Below, piece after piece: positions 1-9,029 of a DNA stretch of 64,000 nucleotides. The notes beneath the pieces are model-generated. The model ran no database searches and was not told the DNA's origin. It saw only the letters and a program-made list of their open reading frames with translations. The stretch comes from Kineothrix sp. IPX-CK. Lineage in GTDB: Bacteria > Bacillota > Clostridia > Lachnospirales > Lachnospiraceae. The DNA lies in contig NZ_CP146256.1 of the NCBI RefSeq assembly GCF_039134705.1, positions 2,604,001 through 2,668,000 of the forward strand, read 5' to 3'. Every line of letters begins with the position of its first letter. Within the stretch, counting starts at the first letter, position 1. Position numbers and translations under genes: made by a program.

Positions 1-55
1 GTCTGTTTTCTTTCATCCATTTACTCCTTTATCTACTTATTCTACTAGAATTTCC

Positions 56-84
56 TTGACGTGTCACTACCGGAATGCTATAAA
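56..84 (+). promoter_or_regulatory. sigma-A promoter of prs
   Basis: TTGACG (-35, 56-61) and TATAAA (-10, 79-84) are separated by exactly 17 bases. They lie about 45 bases upstream of the prs start codon. Confidence 0.75.
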
Positions 85-127
85 ATAGGATAGGATTTAT
101 TTTATAAAAGCACAATTGGAGGTTATC

Positions 128-1315
128 ATGCCTAATTTACGTGAACTTGAATCGGCCATCCCGGTTGCCCCATTAAAAATTATGGCTGCTGATTCTGCGT
201 TAAAGCTCGCAGACAGTGTCAACCGTTATCTCGTAGAGTTTCGCCGGAGTGTAAATAATCTTGCGAAAAACGATCCGGCATTTCAAGGATATACCGAGCA
301 CAATTATTTAACAAATGCGGTATGTCCGCGCTTCGGCTCCGGAGAAGGAAAAGCCGTTTTAAACGAATCGATTCGCGGCAAAGATTTATTCATCATTACC
401 GATGTCTGCAATCATAGCGTTACCTATAAAATGAACGGTTATATCAACCACAAGTCTCCCGACGATCATTATCAGGACTTAAAGAGGCTTATTTCCGCTG
501 CAAACGGAAAAGCCCATCGTATTAACGTCATAATGCCCTTCCTTTACGAGGGCAGACAACATAAGAGAAACGGTCGCGAGTCCCTGGACTGCGCCTATGC
601 TATCGAGGAACTAACCAATATGGGCGTATCCAACTTCATTACCTTCGACGCTCATGACCCCCGCGTGCAAAATGCAGCTCCTCTTTCAGGTTTCGACAAT
701 TTTACGCCGCCTTACCAGTTTGTAAGGGCTCTCCTGCGAACGGAGGAGGACCTCATCATCGATAAATACCATACGATTGTTATCAGCCCCGACGAGGGGG
801 CGCTCGACCGTGCCGTATATTTTGCTAATGTTTTGGGCGTGGATACCGGCATGTTCTATAAGCGGCGTGACTACTCTACCATCGTAAACGGCAAAAATCC
901 TATCGTGGCCCATGAGTTTTTAGGGGAAAATATTGACGGAAAAGATGTGATTATCATCGACGACATGATTTCCTCCGGAGGAAGCATGATCGATACCGCA
1001 AAGCAGCTCAAATCCATGAATGCGAAGCGGGTATTCATTTGCTGTACTTTTGGCTTATTTACCGACGGACTGGACGCCTTTGACGAGGCTTATGAAAAGT
1101 GCTATTTCGACAAGATCGTTACGACCAACCTCACCTATCAGCCGCCGGAGCTGTTAAGCAGACCCTATTACGTGGAAGCGGATATGAGCAAATTTTTAGC
1201 CTCAATTATCGACTTTATGAATCATGACTCCTCTATGTCTAATGTGCACACTCCTACGGAAAAGATTCAAGAACTGCTTTTCAAATACAACAACCGCGAA
1301 GAATTGCTTCTGTAA
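128..1315 (+). CDS. prs: ribose-phosphate pyrophosphokinase (PRPP synthetase)
   Basis: Makes PRPP from ribose 5-phosphate and ATP in the cytosol, feeding nucleotide, histidine and tryptophan synthesis. The protein has two phosphoribosyltransferase-like halves. The PRPP-binding loop (VIIIDDMISSGGSM) is near residue 275, and the segment with FDAHDPRVQ lies near residue 180. At 395 residues it is clearly longer than the usual ~315-residue enzyme, with extra N-terminal sequence and a C-terminal tail; such long forms occur in Clostridia. An in-frame TTG lies 12 bases upstream, but ATG at 128 is preferred because GGAGG at 118-122 sits 5 bases before it. The gene stands alone on the plus strand with its own promoter and terminator. 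Assignment to the family is secure; enzymatic activity is inferred. Confidence 0.93.
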   Translation: MPNLRELESAIPVAPLKIMAADSALKLADSVNRYLVEFRRSVNNLAKNDPAFQGYTEHNYLTNAVCPRFGSGEGKAVLNESIRGKDLFIITDVCNHSVTYKMNGYINHKSPDDHYQDLKRLISAANGKAHRINVIMPFLYEGRQHKRNGRESLDCAYAIEELTNMGVSNFITFDAHDPRVQNAAPLSGFDNFTPPYQFVRALLRTEEDLIIDKYHTIVISPDEGALDRAVYFANVLGVDTGMFYKRRDYSTIVNGKNPIVAHEFLGENIDGKDVIIIDDMISSGGSMIDTAKQLKSMNAKRVFICCTFGLFTDGLDAFDEAYEKCYFDKIVTTNLTYQPPELLSRPYYVEADMSKFLASIIDFMNHDSSMSNVHTPTEKIQELLFKYNNREELLL

Positions 1316-1342
1316 CTGCTGTAATTAAAAATGACGGCAACG

Positions 1343-1380
1343 AAAAACCCCTGTATCAGCTTATGAAACAGGGGTTTTTT
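1343..1380. terminator. bidirectional terminator between prs and the sensor kinase gene
   Basis: A 12-bp perfect stem (AAAAACCCCTGT, 1343-1354, pairing with 1368-1379) is followed by a T run on plus and preceded by an A run that becomes a T run on minus. It can therefore stop both converging transcripts. Confidence 0.85.
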
Positions 1381-1398
1381 TAGTTATTTTAATATTTC

Positions 1399-3918
1399 TT
1401 ATAATGATACATCATTTAATAACGGGAACGTTAAAATCACCTTAAATAAATCTCCGTCCAACTGTATTTCAAATTTTCCATTCTGCGCTTCCGTCAGGTT
1501 CTTAGCAATGGATAAGCCTAAACCGCTTCCCTCTGTGCTTCTTGCCACATCACCTCTGATAAAGCGCTCGGTCAATTCATCCGCATTGATGTTAAGGGGC
1601 TGTGCAGAAATATTTTTAATCGCGAATTCCACATATTTCTCCCCCTCTTCGCCTGTCCGTTCCGTTATGTCCATATATATTCTCGTACCCTCCAGCGCGT
1701 ACTTAAAAATGTTATTGAGCAGGTTCTCCACGACCCTCCATATTCTTCTGCTGTCCGCCTCTATATACATCATATTTCCCGGCGTATTCAGAACAGGAGT
1801 TAAGTGCTTTTGTTCGAATTTCTCCGAGAATTCCCCAATCGTCTGATTCACCAGCTCCACGAGATTGATCCTTTCCCATTCCAGAGAAATATTGCCGGAA
1901 GAAATCTTAGAAGCTTCTACCAAATCGTCAGTGAGCTGCTTCAGACGCTGGGACTTGGAATCCAGAACCTCCACATATCCTTTCACTTTCTCATTTTCAA
2001 TATTCTCTCTCTTAATCAAGTCTACGTAATTGATGATAGATGTAAGGGGTGTCTTAATATCGTGAGATACGTTAGTAATCAAATCCGCCTTTAACCTCTC
2101 ATCCTTCATACTCGTTTCCACAGCCGTACGGATTCCCTCTCCGATACTGTTTACCGCCTGCGCCAATACCAAATTATCGCCATGGAGACCCGTTTCATCC
2201 ACCTTGAATTTCAAATCGCCGTCCTTTATCTTTTTGATAGCTTCTACGATTCGCTGCCTGCTTTTCGCATTGCGGTAAACGAGAATGCCAAAAGCCGCAT
2301 CGGCACATAATGCCACAACGATTCCTTTTGCTCCAAGCATAAAAAGCAAAAGATTCACCGCCAAAAACACCGCATAAGGAACCCAAGTCTTTATGATGAC
2401 CGTTCCATTGTCATATAGATTCCAAACAACCTTTTTCCCCTTCGCAATGCCCTTGCAGGTGAGGCTCTCCGCCCATAGATTATCCGCCTTCAGCCTGCGC
2501 ACCATGCTGTAATAAAATTCGGTGAACAATAGTTCGCAAATCAGCACTATCGCACCGGCCGCCACTTTGAACCACGTAGTGTAATAGTATTCAAAGGACA
2601 TGGAATCATAGACATATGTGAGCGCTATAATAATGCCTCCTAATAAAACAATCGTACCAAGCACCGAAAGCTCCGTAGGAATAAAATCAATTTTCTGCAA
2701 CCGGATGACAACATTTCCATTCTCGTCTCTGACACGCCCCGCTACAGCTGTCAAAAAGATAAACAGCGCCAGATAGAGAACGAGAGCGGCCGCCGCGAAG
2801 CCGATTAGCTGCCAGTAATAAGGTATATAACCGGTATATCCATTCAATCCCTGAATATACACATCGCTTACCGGATATTCGGTATCCACGCCTATCCAGA
2901 CCTTTATCGTTTCCGGATAGGCATATTCGTAGGAATTGAACACATGCCGCACCGTCTCTTCCTTTACCAGCGTATTCGTAGTATATTCCATATCGGCGGG
3001 ACTGAAATACAAAAACCTCCCATAGCGGGAAAACTCCTGCGCAACTTCCTTTTCCGACAAGCCGGCTGCCTCGAGATTGGTATAAACCTCCTGACGGTCT
3101 CCGATAGTTTTGATAATATAATATCTAAGATTAGAATTCTCCAAATCATAAAAATCATTGTATGTGAAATAATCCTGATAATTGGAATTCAATTCAGAAG
3201 CTGTGCTCTCCACATAGCTGCACAAATCATAATAATCTCCCCACGTTCCGGTATAATCCTCTATATTCTTTCCTTCCACGGTCTGATAACGGTTAACCAG
3301 AATTGTAGCACTTGTATCGTCCCTATAAAAGCTCTCACCATCCTCCAGCCCGTTTGCCGATACACTGTACACATCCGTATTCTCCTCGATATCGGAGTTA
3401 AAAGGAGTGACGATATTTCCCTGAAGGTTACCGAGACTGTAGTCGATCTGAGTATAGGTAGTCATGCGGTTCAGAAACTCATCAACCTGTTCTCCGGTCA
3501 TCCACTGTTCTTGATGCTCGAAGCCGTACTGTGCCCATTTGATCAAATCCTCCAAGCGGTATTTCGCTGTCACATATCTATCCGGCACCCCTTCAAAACG
3601 GTAATAGAACGTAGCCACATCGATTTCTTTGTCCCCGCTGAATCTGCCGTCCGTCTCCATCTGACTTCTGACTGCACCCATGCGGGCTACATCCGCAATG
3701 CCTCTTCCGAATATATAGTTGAATAAAAAGGAATCCTCATACACCTTTCCCTTTTCATCCGCATCCATGCTGTAACTGTAATTGCCGTCCACACCCTTGA
3801 TCATTACACTGGAGCCCGTCACCACTACCAAAACGGCTATCGCCGCAGAAACGATTAAAATATGCTGGAGTATATGTAAAAGTCCTCCAAGCTTCTTCCC
3901 CGGTACCTTTTTCTTCAT
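1399..3918 (-). CDS. membrane sensor histidine kinase
   Basis: The 839-residue kinase partners the response regulator encoded just upstream. A transmembrane helix near residues 13-37 is followed by a ~320-residue extracytoplasmic region with no domain I recognise. A hydrophobic block follows at about 365-555 with several membrane helices. The C-terminal kinase core has the H-box SHDIKTPLTS with phospho-acceptor His619, an N-box (VVENLLNNIFKY) and the G-box GSGLGLS. The start ATG follows a GGGAG site. It is the second gene of a pair, 72 bases after the regulator, and ends against the shared terminator. The signal sensed is unknown. The large ectodomain and five or so membrane helices are unusual compared with the common two-helix kinases. 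Confidence 0.9.
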   Translation of the reverse strand: MKKKVPGKKLGGLLHILQHILIVSAAIAVLVVVTGSSVMIKGVDGNYSYSMDADEKGKVYEDSFLFNYIFGRGIADVARMGAVRSQMETDGRFSGDKEIDVATFYYRFEGVPDRYVTAKYRLEDLIKWAQYGFEHQEQWMTGEQVDEFLNRMTTYTQIDYSLGNLQGNIVTPFNSDIEENTDVYSVSANGLEDGESFYRDDTSATILVNRYQTVEGKNIEDYTGTWGDYYDLCSYVESTASELNSNYQDYFTYNDFYDLENSNLRYYIIKTIGDRQEVYTNLEAAGLSEKEVAQEFSRYGRFLYFSPADMEYTTNTLVKEETVRHVFNSYEYAYPETIKVWIGVDTEYPVSDVYIQGLNGYTGYIPYYWQLIGFAAAALVLYLALFIFLTAVAGRVRDENGNVVIRLQKIDFIPTELSVLGTIVLLGGIIIALTYVYDSMSFEYYYTTWFKVAAGAIVLICELLFTEFYYSMVRRLKADNLWAESLTCKGIAKGKKVVWNLYDNGTVIIKTWVPYAVFLAVNLLLFMLGAKGIVVALCADAAFGILVYRNAKSRQRIVEAIKKIKDGDLKFKVDETGLHGDNLVLAQAVNSIGEGIRTAVETSMKDERLKADLITNVSHDIKTPLTSIINYVDLIKRENIENEKVKGYVEVLDSKSQRLKQLTDDLVEASKISSGNISLEWERINLVELVNQTIGEFSEKFEQKHLTPVLNTPGNMMYIEADSRRIWRVVENLLNNIFKYALEGTRIYMDITERTGEEGEKYVEFAIKNISAQPLNINADELTERFIRGDVARSTEGSGLGLSIAKNLTEAQNGKFEIQLDGDLFKVILTFPLLNDVSL

Positions 3919-3990
3919 CCTAACTCCCTTCCATATTCGGCGTTACAGTTCAGCCTTTGGATAAACTGCACCAAGTATGTACACCAGAAA

Positions 3991-4683
3991 TCATTGCTTT
4001 TCAATTTTGTAGCCTACGCCCCAAACTACCTTTAAATAACGCGGCTCCTTAGGATTGATTTCTATTTTTTCCCTAATGTGTCTTATATGAACGGCTACCG
4101 TATTGTCGGCGCCGATGGCTTCCTCATTCCATATACTTTCATAAATCTGATCGATGGAAAACACCCTTCCCTGATTTTTCACCAAAAGCAGCAAAATATT
4201 GTATTCTATCGGCGTCAGCTTCACGCCGTCCCCATCCACAGTTACCTCTTTGGTATCGTCGTTGATGCATAGACCGCCTACACTGAACAACGCATTATTT
4301 TCTCTGTTCAGATTCCCCAACGTCGTGTAGCGGCGCAGATTAGACTTTACCCTTGCCACCAGTTCAAGGGGATTGAAGGGCTTCGTCACATAATCGTCCG
4401 CACCGATATTGAGTCCCAGAATCTTATCCGCATCCTCCGACTTGGCGGATAAAATGATAATGGGTATACTGCTGTATTCTCTTATTTTTAAAGTAGCATG
4501 GATCCCATCCAGCTTAGGCATCATAATATCGATAATAAGCAGATGTACATTATTCTCTTTCAGAACCTTGATCGCCTGCTCTCCATCATATGCCTTCAGC
4601 ACATGATAGCCCTCCTGCATAAGATAAATTTCAATCGCGTCCACGATCGCTTTATCGTCGTCGCAAACTAATACATTCGCCAT
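3991..4683 (-). CDS. OmpR/PhoB-family response regulator
   Basis: A 230-residue DNA-binding regulator phosphorylated by the kinase gene that follows. The receiver domain (1-120) has the acidic pair D8/D9, phospho-acceptor D52 (LLIIDIMMPKLDG), S79 and K101. The C-terminal half is a winged helix of the OmpR type (KLTPIEYNILLLL and the IRHIREKI recognition helix). The in-frame ATG at 4707 is rejected as start: the ATG at 4683 has GGAGAGG 8 bases upstream and gives the normal MANVLVCDDD N-terminus. It lies 73 bases after pgeF on the same strand. Target genes cannot be told from the sequence. Confidence 0.94.
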   Translation of the reverse strand: MANVLVCDDDKAIVDAIEIYLMQEGYHVLKAYDGEQAIKVLKENNVHLLIIDIMMPKLDGIHATLKIREYSSIPIIILSAKSEDADKILGLNIGADDYVTKPFNPLELVARVKSNLRRYTTLGNLNRENNALFSVGGLCINDDTKEVTVDGDGVKLTPIEYNILLLLVKNQGRVFSIDQIYESIWNEEAIGADNTVAVHIRHIREKIEINPKEPRYLKVVWGVGYKIEKQ

Positions 4684-4756
4684 AGTAAAATCCTCTCCGT
4701 TCTTCATATAACCATATATTTTTTAAGGGACATATAGGAAATTGTTTAAGATTTTC

Positions 4757-5608
4757 TTAAGTCGGACGCAGGCACAAAAAGGCACCAAGATTCCCTCTTT
4801 TCCCTTTGCTGGCCCTATGTGAAAAAAGGTATTCCGGATTACAGCAGGTACATATATCAGTGACAGATATCTTCTCCTCAGGAACTCCTGCCTGCGTAAG
4901 TATATAAAAATTCGCCCTCCACAAATCGAGCAAATACTTCCCGTCTTCCTTCTCAATCAGTATATCATTTAATGTCCTGCCTTCAAAAGCTGCCGCAAAC
5001 TGCTCCGCCACATCCGCATCCACCTCATAGCAGTTACCGCAAATAGACGGACCGATAGCCGCCGTCACATTCTTTGCCTCTGTTCCAAACGCCTGTTTCA
5101 TCTCCTCAAGAGTACGCTCCCCCATCCTGCTGACAGTCCCCCTCCACCCTGAGTGGGAAAGTCCGATGGCTCTATGGACGGTATCCACAAAAAACAGAGG
5201 TACACAATCCGCGTAAAAAGTAGACAGCACAATTCCCGGCTCGTCCGTAATCAGACCATCCACATCCGCATAGTCCTTCTCCCGAACAAGTCCTTTCCCT
5301 CTGTCCTTTACCGTCACCCTCTTAATATTTGTCGTATGAGTCTGATCCGAAAAGACAAAATCCTCTGTCCTTCTTCCCAGTACTCTGGCCACCCTGACAA
5401 AATTCTCATCCACCGCAGCCTTATCATCCCCCCTCGTATAGCTTAAATTCATCGAAGCAAAGATCCCCTTACTAACTCCGCCTACCCGGGTAGAAAACAA
5501 ATGGCTCACTATCCCCGTCTCCTCAAGCCTGGGAAAAGTCAAATACTCCATCTCTCCCAACCAATTCCTCCTGACAACCTCCCCGCTGCCAGTTCTCTTA
5601 ATCTCCAT
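4757..5608 (-). CDS. pgeF: laccase-domain protein PgeF/YfiH family
   Basis: A 283-residue member of the DUF152 (multicopper polyphenol oxidase/PgeF) family. Members act on peptidoglycan precursors carrying L-Ser in place of L-Ala, or as purine nucleoside phosphorylase/adenosine deaminase; which role applies here cannot be read. The zinc-binding signature is present: a His in SDQTHTTN, a Cys in YADCVPLFF and a His in LSHSGWRGT. Length is normal for the family. It lies between yraN and the two-component regulator, all on the minus strand. Confidence 0.88.
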   Translation of the reverse strand: MEIKRTGSGEVVRRNWLGEMEYLTFPRLEETGIVSHLFSTRVGGVSKGIFASMNLSYTRGDDKAAVDENFVRVARVLGRRTEDFVFSDQTHTTNIKRVTVKDRGKGLVREKDYADVDGLITDEPGIVLSTFYADCVPLFFVDTVHRAIGLSHSGWRGTVSRMGERTLEEMKQAFGTEAKNVTAAIGPSICGNCYEVDADVAEQFAAAFEGRTLNDILIEKEDGKYLLDLWRANFYILTQAGVPEEKISVTDICTCCNPEYLFSHRASKGKRGNLGAFLCLRPT

Positions 5609-5685
5609 ATCCTGTATTCTCCATTTTCAAGATATTCCTATATCTCCAATTCCACATTATTACCATCGTTTCTTTACATTCCTCC

Positions 5686-6054
5686 CTACCTCCTATAAAC
5701 ATGCGGAAATGCATCTTTATACCACCTTATACGAACTTCTTCACCCCCGCTTATCCCAATTACATCATACCTCACCGGCTCATCCTCCGAATAACGATGC
5801 ACAAATCGATAATAATCCGCCGTCCGGCATATCCTGCCCTGTTTCGCAGCCCCCACAGCCTCCTCCGGCATTCCTTTTTGTTCCGTCGCCCTATATTTCA
5901 CTTCTACGAACACAAGAAATTCTCCATCGCGCCCGACAATATCGATTTCTCCGTCCCTGCTTCTGAAATTTTTCTCCAAGACCTTAAAACCGTGCTCCTC
6001 TAAATACATGCTTGCAAGCGTTTCGTACTGAGTCCCCACTCCCCTATTATTCAA
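5686..6054 (-). CDS. YraN family (UPF0102) endonuclease-like protein
   Basis: A 122-residue protein with the nuclease-like core of the family: GEIDIVGRDGEFLVFVEVKYR near residues 35-56, where D and the E-x-K pair match restriction-endonuclease-fold catalytic residues. Family members are small DNA-interacting proteins of uncertain role. It starts 10 bases after the FlhB-like gene, so it is probably co-transcribed with that gene and rnhB. This arrangement (rnhB to yraN) is common in Firmicutes. Confidence 0.88.
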   Translation of the reverse strand: MNNRGVGTQYETLASMYLEEHGFKVLEKNFRSRDGEIDIVGRDGEFLVFVEVKYRATEQKGMPEEAVGAAKQGRICRTADYYRFVHRYSEDEPVRYDVIGISGGEEVRIRWYKDAFPHVYRR

Positions 6055-6064
6055 TACCCATCTC

Positions 6065-6370
6065 CTATCGCGACCTGTCCTTATCCAGCTTCACCTTAAG
6101 CTTATCCATAGCATCCACAAATACAAGAATCTCCGCCACAACTTCATACAACTCGGGCGGTATCATATCTCCGATTTCTAATCTGGACAGGGTATCCGCC
6201 AGCTTGTCGTCTTTATGAATAGGAATATCAGCCTCCTTTGCACGCTCGATAATCCTCTCCGCCAGCTCTCCCTGGCCGCCGGCAATGATTCGCGGCGCTT
6301 CGTCATCCGGGTCGTAAGCTAAGGCGATAGCCTGCTTCGGCTTTTCCTTTCCCTTTTCATACGGCTTCAT
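6065..6370 (-). CDS. orphan FlhB C-terminal domain protein (YlqH-like)
   Basis: A 101-residue protein that matches only the cytoplasmic tail of the flagellar/type III export switch FlhB: AIALAYDPDDEAPRIIAGG, then AERIIERAKEADIPI and IPPELYEVVAEIL. It begins just after the point where FlhB has its self-cleaving NPTH motif, which is absent, as are the membrane helices. It follows a FliK-like gene by 18 bases, the same neighbours as ylqG-ylqH beside rnhB in Bacillus. The function of such orphan tails is not established. Confidence 0.88.
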   Translation of the reverse strand: MKPYEKGKEKPKQAIALAYDPDDEAPRIIAGGQGELAERIIERAKEADIPIHKDDKLADTLSRLEIGDMIPPELYEVVAEILVFVDAMDKLKVKLDKDRSR

Positions 6371-6388
6371 ATTTATAACCGCTCCTTT

Positions 6389-8215
6389 CTAAGCTCTTAC
6401 ATCAAAAGAATACTGCGCTAAAATATTTTCCCGCTTTTCCTCCGTACTCATAGCATCAATGACGTCCATTTCCTTCTTCTCTTCCTTGCTCATTACCATT
6501 TCTGCATTCATGATATAGCCTCTCTGCGAAAGCCTCTCATTCAGAATATGAATATGGTCTGCAATAAAGTCTATGGTTTGCTCGTCCTGTAAATAAAATT
6601 TTGTACTGACATTCTTCTCTTTCATCTTCACATAAATGTCTATCGTTCCCAAATACTGCATATCCAGATGTAAAAGCGCGCTAACGCTTTCATCCTCCTT
6701 CGGAGCATTTCGTCTATTAGTATAGACATATAAATCTCCATGAGCATTTCCCCCGCTCATCTTCATCGGAAGCTGGATATAATTGAACGCCTGATTGAGC
6801 TGGTTCATAAATTCTAAATTACTCTGTATGGTCGAAAGGCTCTTTGCCAAAGGAATATCCTTCGAGATCTGACTAAGGGCCTCCGTAAGCCGCGCCGACT
6901 GTTCTCTAAGTCTTCCATAAAAATCCTCCACGGTGTTCTTCTGCCCTACATCCGAAGGCTTTAGCAGCCATTGCTGCAAGACCTCATTGCTAAGCAGCTG
7001 ATTGTATACCTTACTTCCAAATAAATTGATGATACTCTCCCGGCTTACCGCCTGTCCGCTTGCCGACAGCATCGTACTTACGTCCTGCAATAGCTGCTTT
7101 ACCGGCATGCTTCCGTCCGCCACCTGTAAAAGCTGCTGTTTCGAAAAGCCCATCCCTTCTAATAAATTTAACAGTGTATTTCTTCCATCCTGTCCCAGTA
7201 CCTCCGAAAGTAGCGTATAACCCTGCAGGCTATCTCCCCTCCCTTGAGGAGCAAAAGCCTCGGTTCCCTTACTTACAGCCGTTCCGTCCGGATTAGCTGT
7301 CTTTACATCACCTTCTCCGTCTACCATACGGATAATAGTTTCCGCCATCTTACCTTCCGCCTGATTCTGAGCAGCATTCAGTATGCTTTCCTTTCCTGCG
7401 GCCTGTGCCGTCTCCGGCATACCCGCTGTTATTTTAGACGCATCGATAACCATACTCTTCCCGTTTTCATCGCTTTGCGCCGCATTTTGCATTGCTCCCT
7501 GGATGGATGGCCCTGTAAATAACTGTAATACCTGCTTATATAAATTAACGGCCGCGTCGGCTTGCCCTCCCGCCGCCATCGTCTGGAACGCCGCAGGAAG
7601 CTCCGACAAAAAATCCGTTACGCTGCTTAATATCTGATGTCTGTAATTCTGATAATTTTCAAACTGTTCTATGTTTTCCGGCGTCACGGGAAGATTCAGG
7701 CTTCGTAGCCCCACAATCGTCTCAGGATTAACTCCCGGATTGGCAGATACCAGCTTTCCCATGTCCAAAAGCGCATTTTTATCGATAGACATTCCCTGTT
7801 CCATCATGGAAGAAACCATGCGCATCAGTTCATCCGTTACAGGCAGCTTGGCGGCCTCCAATGCCTTAAGCACATTGGGATTCTGTGATAGATTTTCATA
7901 AAGCGGCCTTAAAGCCAGCTGCTGGCCGGACTGGTTTTTCACCTCGAAGGTCACATTCTGCCCTACCACAAGGCTGATGTCCTTATCCAGTCTCGCAGTG
8001 ATGACCACATCCTTGTCCACCCGGATCTGCACCTCACTGCCGTTCCTGCTCACGATTTCCCCTTGAATCGTCTGCCCCGGCGACAGGTTCTTGATCACCT
8101 GCTGAGTTTGATAATTTCCTGAAGCTGTCACACTTATCGGAGCTCTCACCGAATCCGAACGGCTGCCAGAGCTTTTGTTTCCGTATTGGGGTTGAAATAA
8201 ACCGGCTAAGTTCAA
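6389..8215 (-). CDS. FliK-like hook-length-control domain protein (YlqG-like)
   Basis: A 608-residue protein. The N-terminal part (about 45-105) is a small beta-rich domain (GQTIQGEIVSRNGSEVQIRV). A long Gln/Ala/Ser-rich middle is probably helical or disordered. The C-terminal ~120 residues resemble the FliK C-terminal domain (LLHLDMQYLGTIDIYVKM, FIADHIHILNERLSQRGY). The start is TTG, supported by GGGAGG 7 bases upstream. Next to the FlhB-tail gene, it reproduces the FliK/FlhB partnership outside any flagellar cluster; no other flagellar gene is in the window. The C-terminal assignment is moderate confidence, and the function is unknown. Confidence 0.75.
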   Translation of the reverse strand: MNLAGLFQPQYGNKSSGSRSDSVRAPISVTASGNYQTQQVIKNLSPGQTIQGEIVSRNGSEVQIRVDKDVVITARLDKDISLVVGQNVTFEVKNQSGQQLALRPLYENLSQNPNVLKALEAAKLPVTDELMRMVSSMMEQGMSIDKNALLDMGKLVSANPGVNPETIVGLRSLNLPVTPENIEQFENYQNYRHQILSSVTDFLSELPAAFQTMAAGGQADAAVNLYKQVLQLFTGPSIQGAMQNAAQSDENGKSMVIDASKITAGMPETAQAAGKESILNAAQNQAEGKMAETIIRMVDGEGDVKTANPDGTAVSKGTEAFAPQGRGDSLQGYTLLSEVLGQDGRNTLLNLLEGMGFSKQQLLQVADGSMPVKQLLQDVSTMLSASGQAVSRESIINLFGSKVYNQLLSNEVLQQWLLKPSDVGQKNTVEDFYGRLREQSARLTEALSQISKDIPLAKSLSTIQSNLEFMNQLNQAFNYIQLPMKMSGGNAHGDLYVYTNRRNAPKEDESVSALLHLDMQYLGTIDIYVKMKEKNVSTKFYLQDEQTIDFIADHIHILNERLSQRGYIMNAEMVMSKEEKKEMDVIDAMSTEEKRENILAQYSFDVRA

Positions 8216-8248
8216 AACAATACCTCCCTATCGATAAAAACATATGGT

Positions 8249-9013
8249 TTAAACAGGAATTATATTTTTTATGAAAGAACGCCTATGTATCGGGCAAGGA
8301 CCATACTCTTTCAATGCTTCCACATGATTCTGCGCTCCATAACCCTTATTGGAGGCAAATCCGTACTCGGGAAAAACACTGTCATACTGTACCATCAGCC
8401 TGTCCCTCGTTACTTTTGCGATAATACTCGCTGCGGCAATAGATGCACTCTTCGCATCTCCTTTGATGATAGGGACCTGCCTGATATCCACAAGCGGAAT
8501 CGTCACCGCATCGTTTAACAATAAATCAGGTTTGACCGAAAGGTTGCCTATAGCCTGACGCATCGCCTCATAAGTCGCCTGCAGTATATTGATCTCATCG
8601 ATTCGCTCCGGCGCCACATAGCCCAGTCCCGCAGCAACGGCTTCCTTCATGATAATGTCATATAACTCTTCTCTCTTTTTTTCGGATAATTGTTTGGAAT
8701 CATTAAGATATAAAATGTCACAATCTTTTGGCAAAATTACTGCGCCTGCCACAACCGGCCCCGCTAAAGGACCTCGACCCACTTCATCGATGCCGCATAT
8801 ATAAGCAAAATCGCAGTATTTTTTTTCATACCGAAACATTTGCTCCATTCTTTCTTCTTCCTTATGTAAAACTTCCAGTTTCTTCTTCGCCGAAATAACT
8901 ATCATTTGTACCGCTTTTCTCTTATCGGAAGAATAACTTTCTATTAATTCAGGCAGCTTTTCAATCTCGGCTGCCTGAAAAATCTTCTTTATATCATTTG
9001 TTTTTACTTCCAC
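8249..9013 (-). CDS. rnhB: ribonuclease HII
   Basis: Removes RNA, including single ribonucleotides, from RNA-DNA hybrids. The active-site motif CGIDEVGRGPLAGPV has Asp76 and Glu77; LNDSK and KGDAKSASIAAASIIAKV carry the further conserved acidic region. The first ~70 residues form a Lys/Glu-rich N-terminal extension, typical of Firmicutes RNase HII. The start codon is GTG with GGAG 8 bases before it. It sits 16 bases downstream of lepB and 33 bases upstream of the FliK-like gene, in one minus-strand run. Confidence 0.95.
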   Translation of the reverse strand: MEVKTNDIKKIFQAAEIEKLPELIESYSSDKRKAVQMIVISAKKKLEVLHKEEERMEQMFRYEKKYCDFAYICGIDEVGRGPLAGPVVAGAVILPKDCDILYLNDSKQLSEKKREELYDIIMKEAVAAGLGYVAPERIDEINILQATYEAMRQAIGNLSVKPDLLLNDAVTIPLVDIRQVPIIKGDAKSASIAAASIIAKVTRDRLMVQYDSVFPEYGFASNKGYGAQNHVEALKEYGPCPIHRRSFIKNIIPV

Positions 9014-9029
9014 TGTTTCATCTCCGTCT

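Noticed and set aside
2944..3726. 260-codon open frame on plus opposite the sensor kinase
   Set aside because: No promoter or ribosome site, no recognisable protein, fully antisense to the kinase ectodomain.
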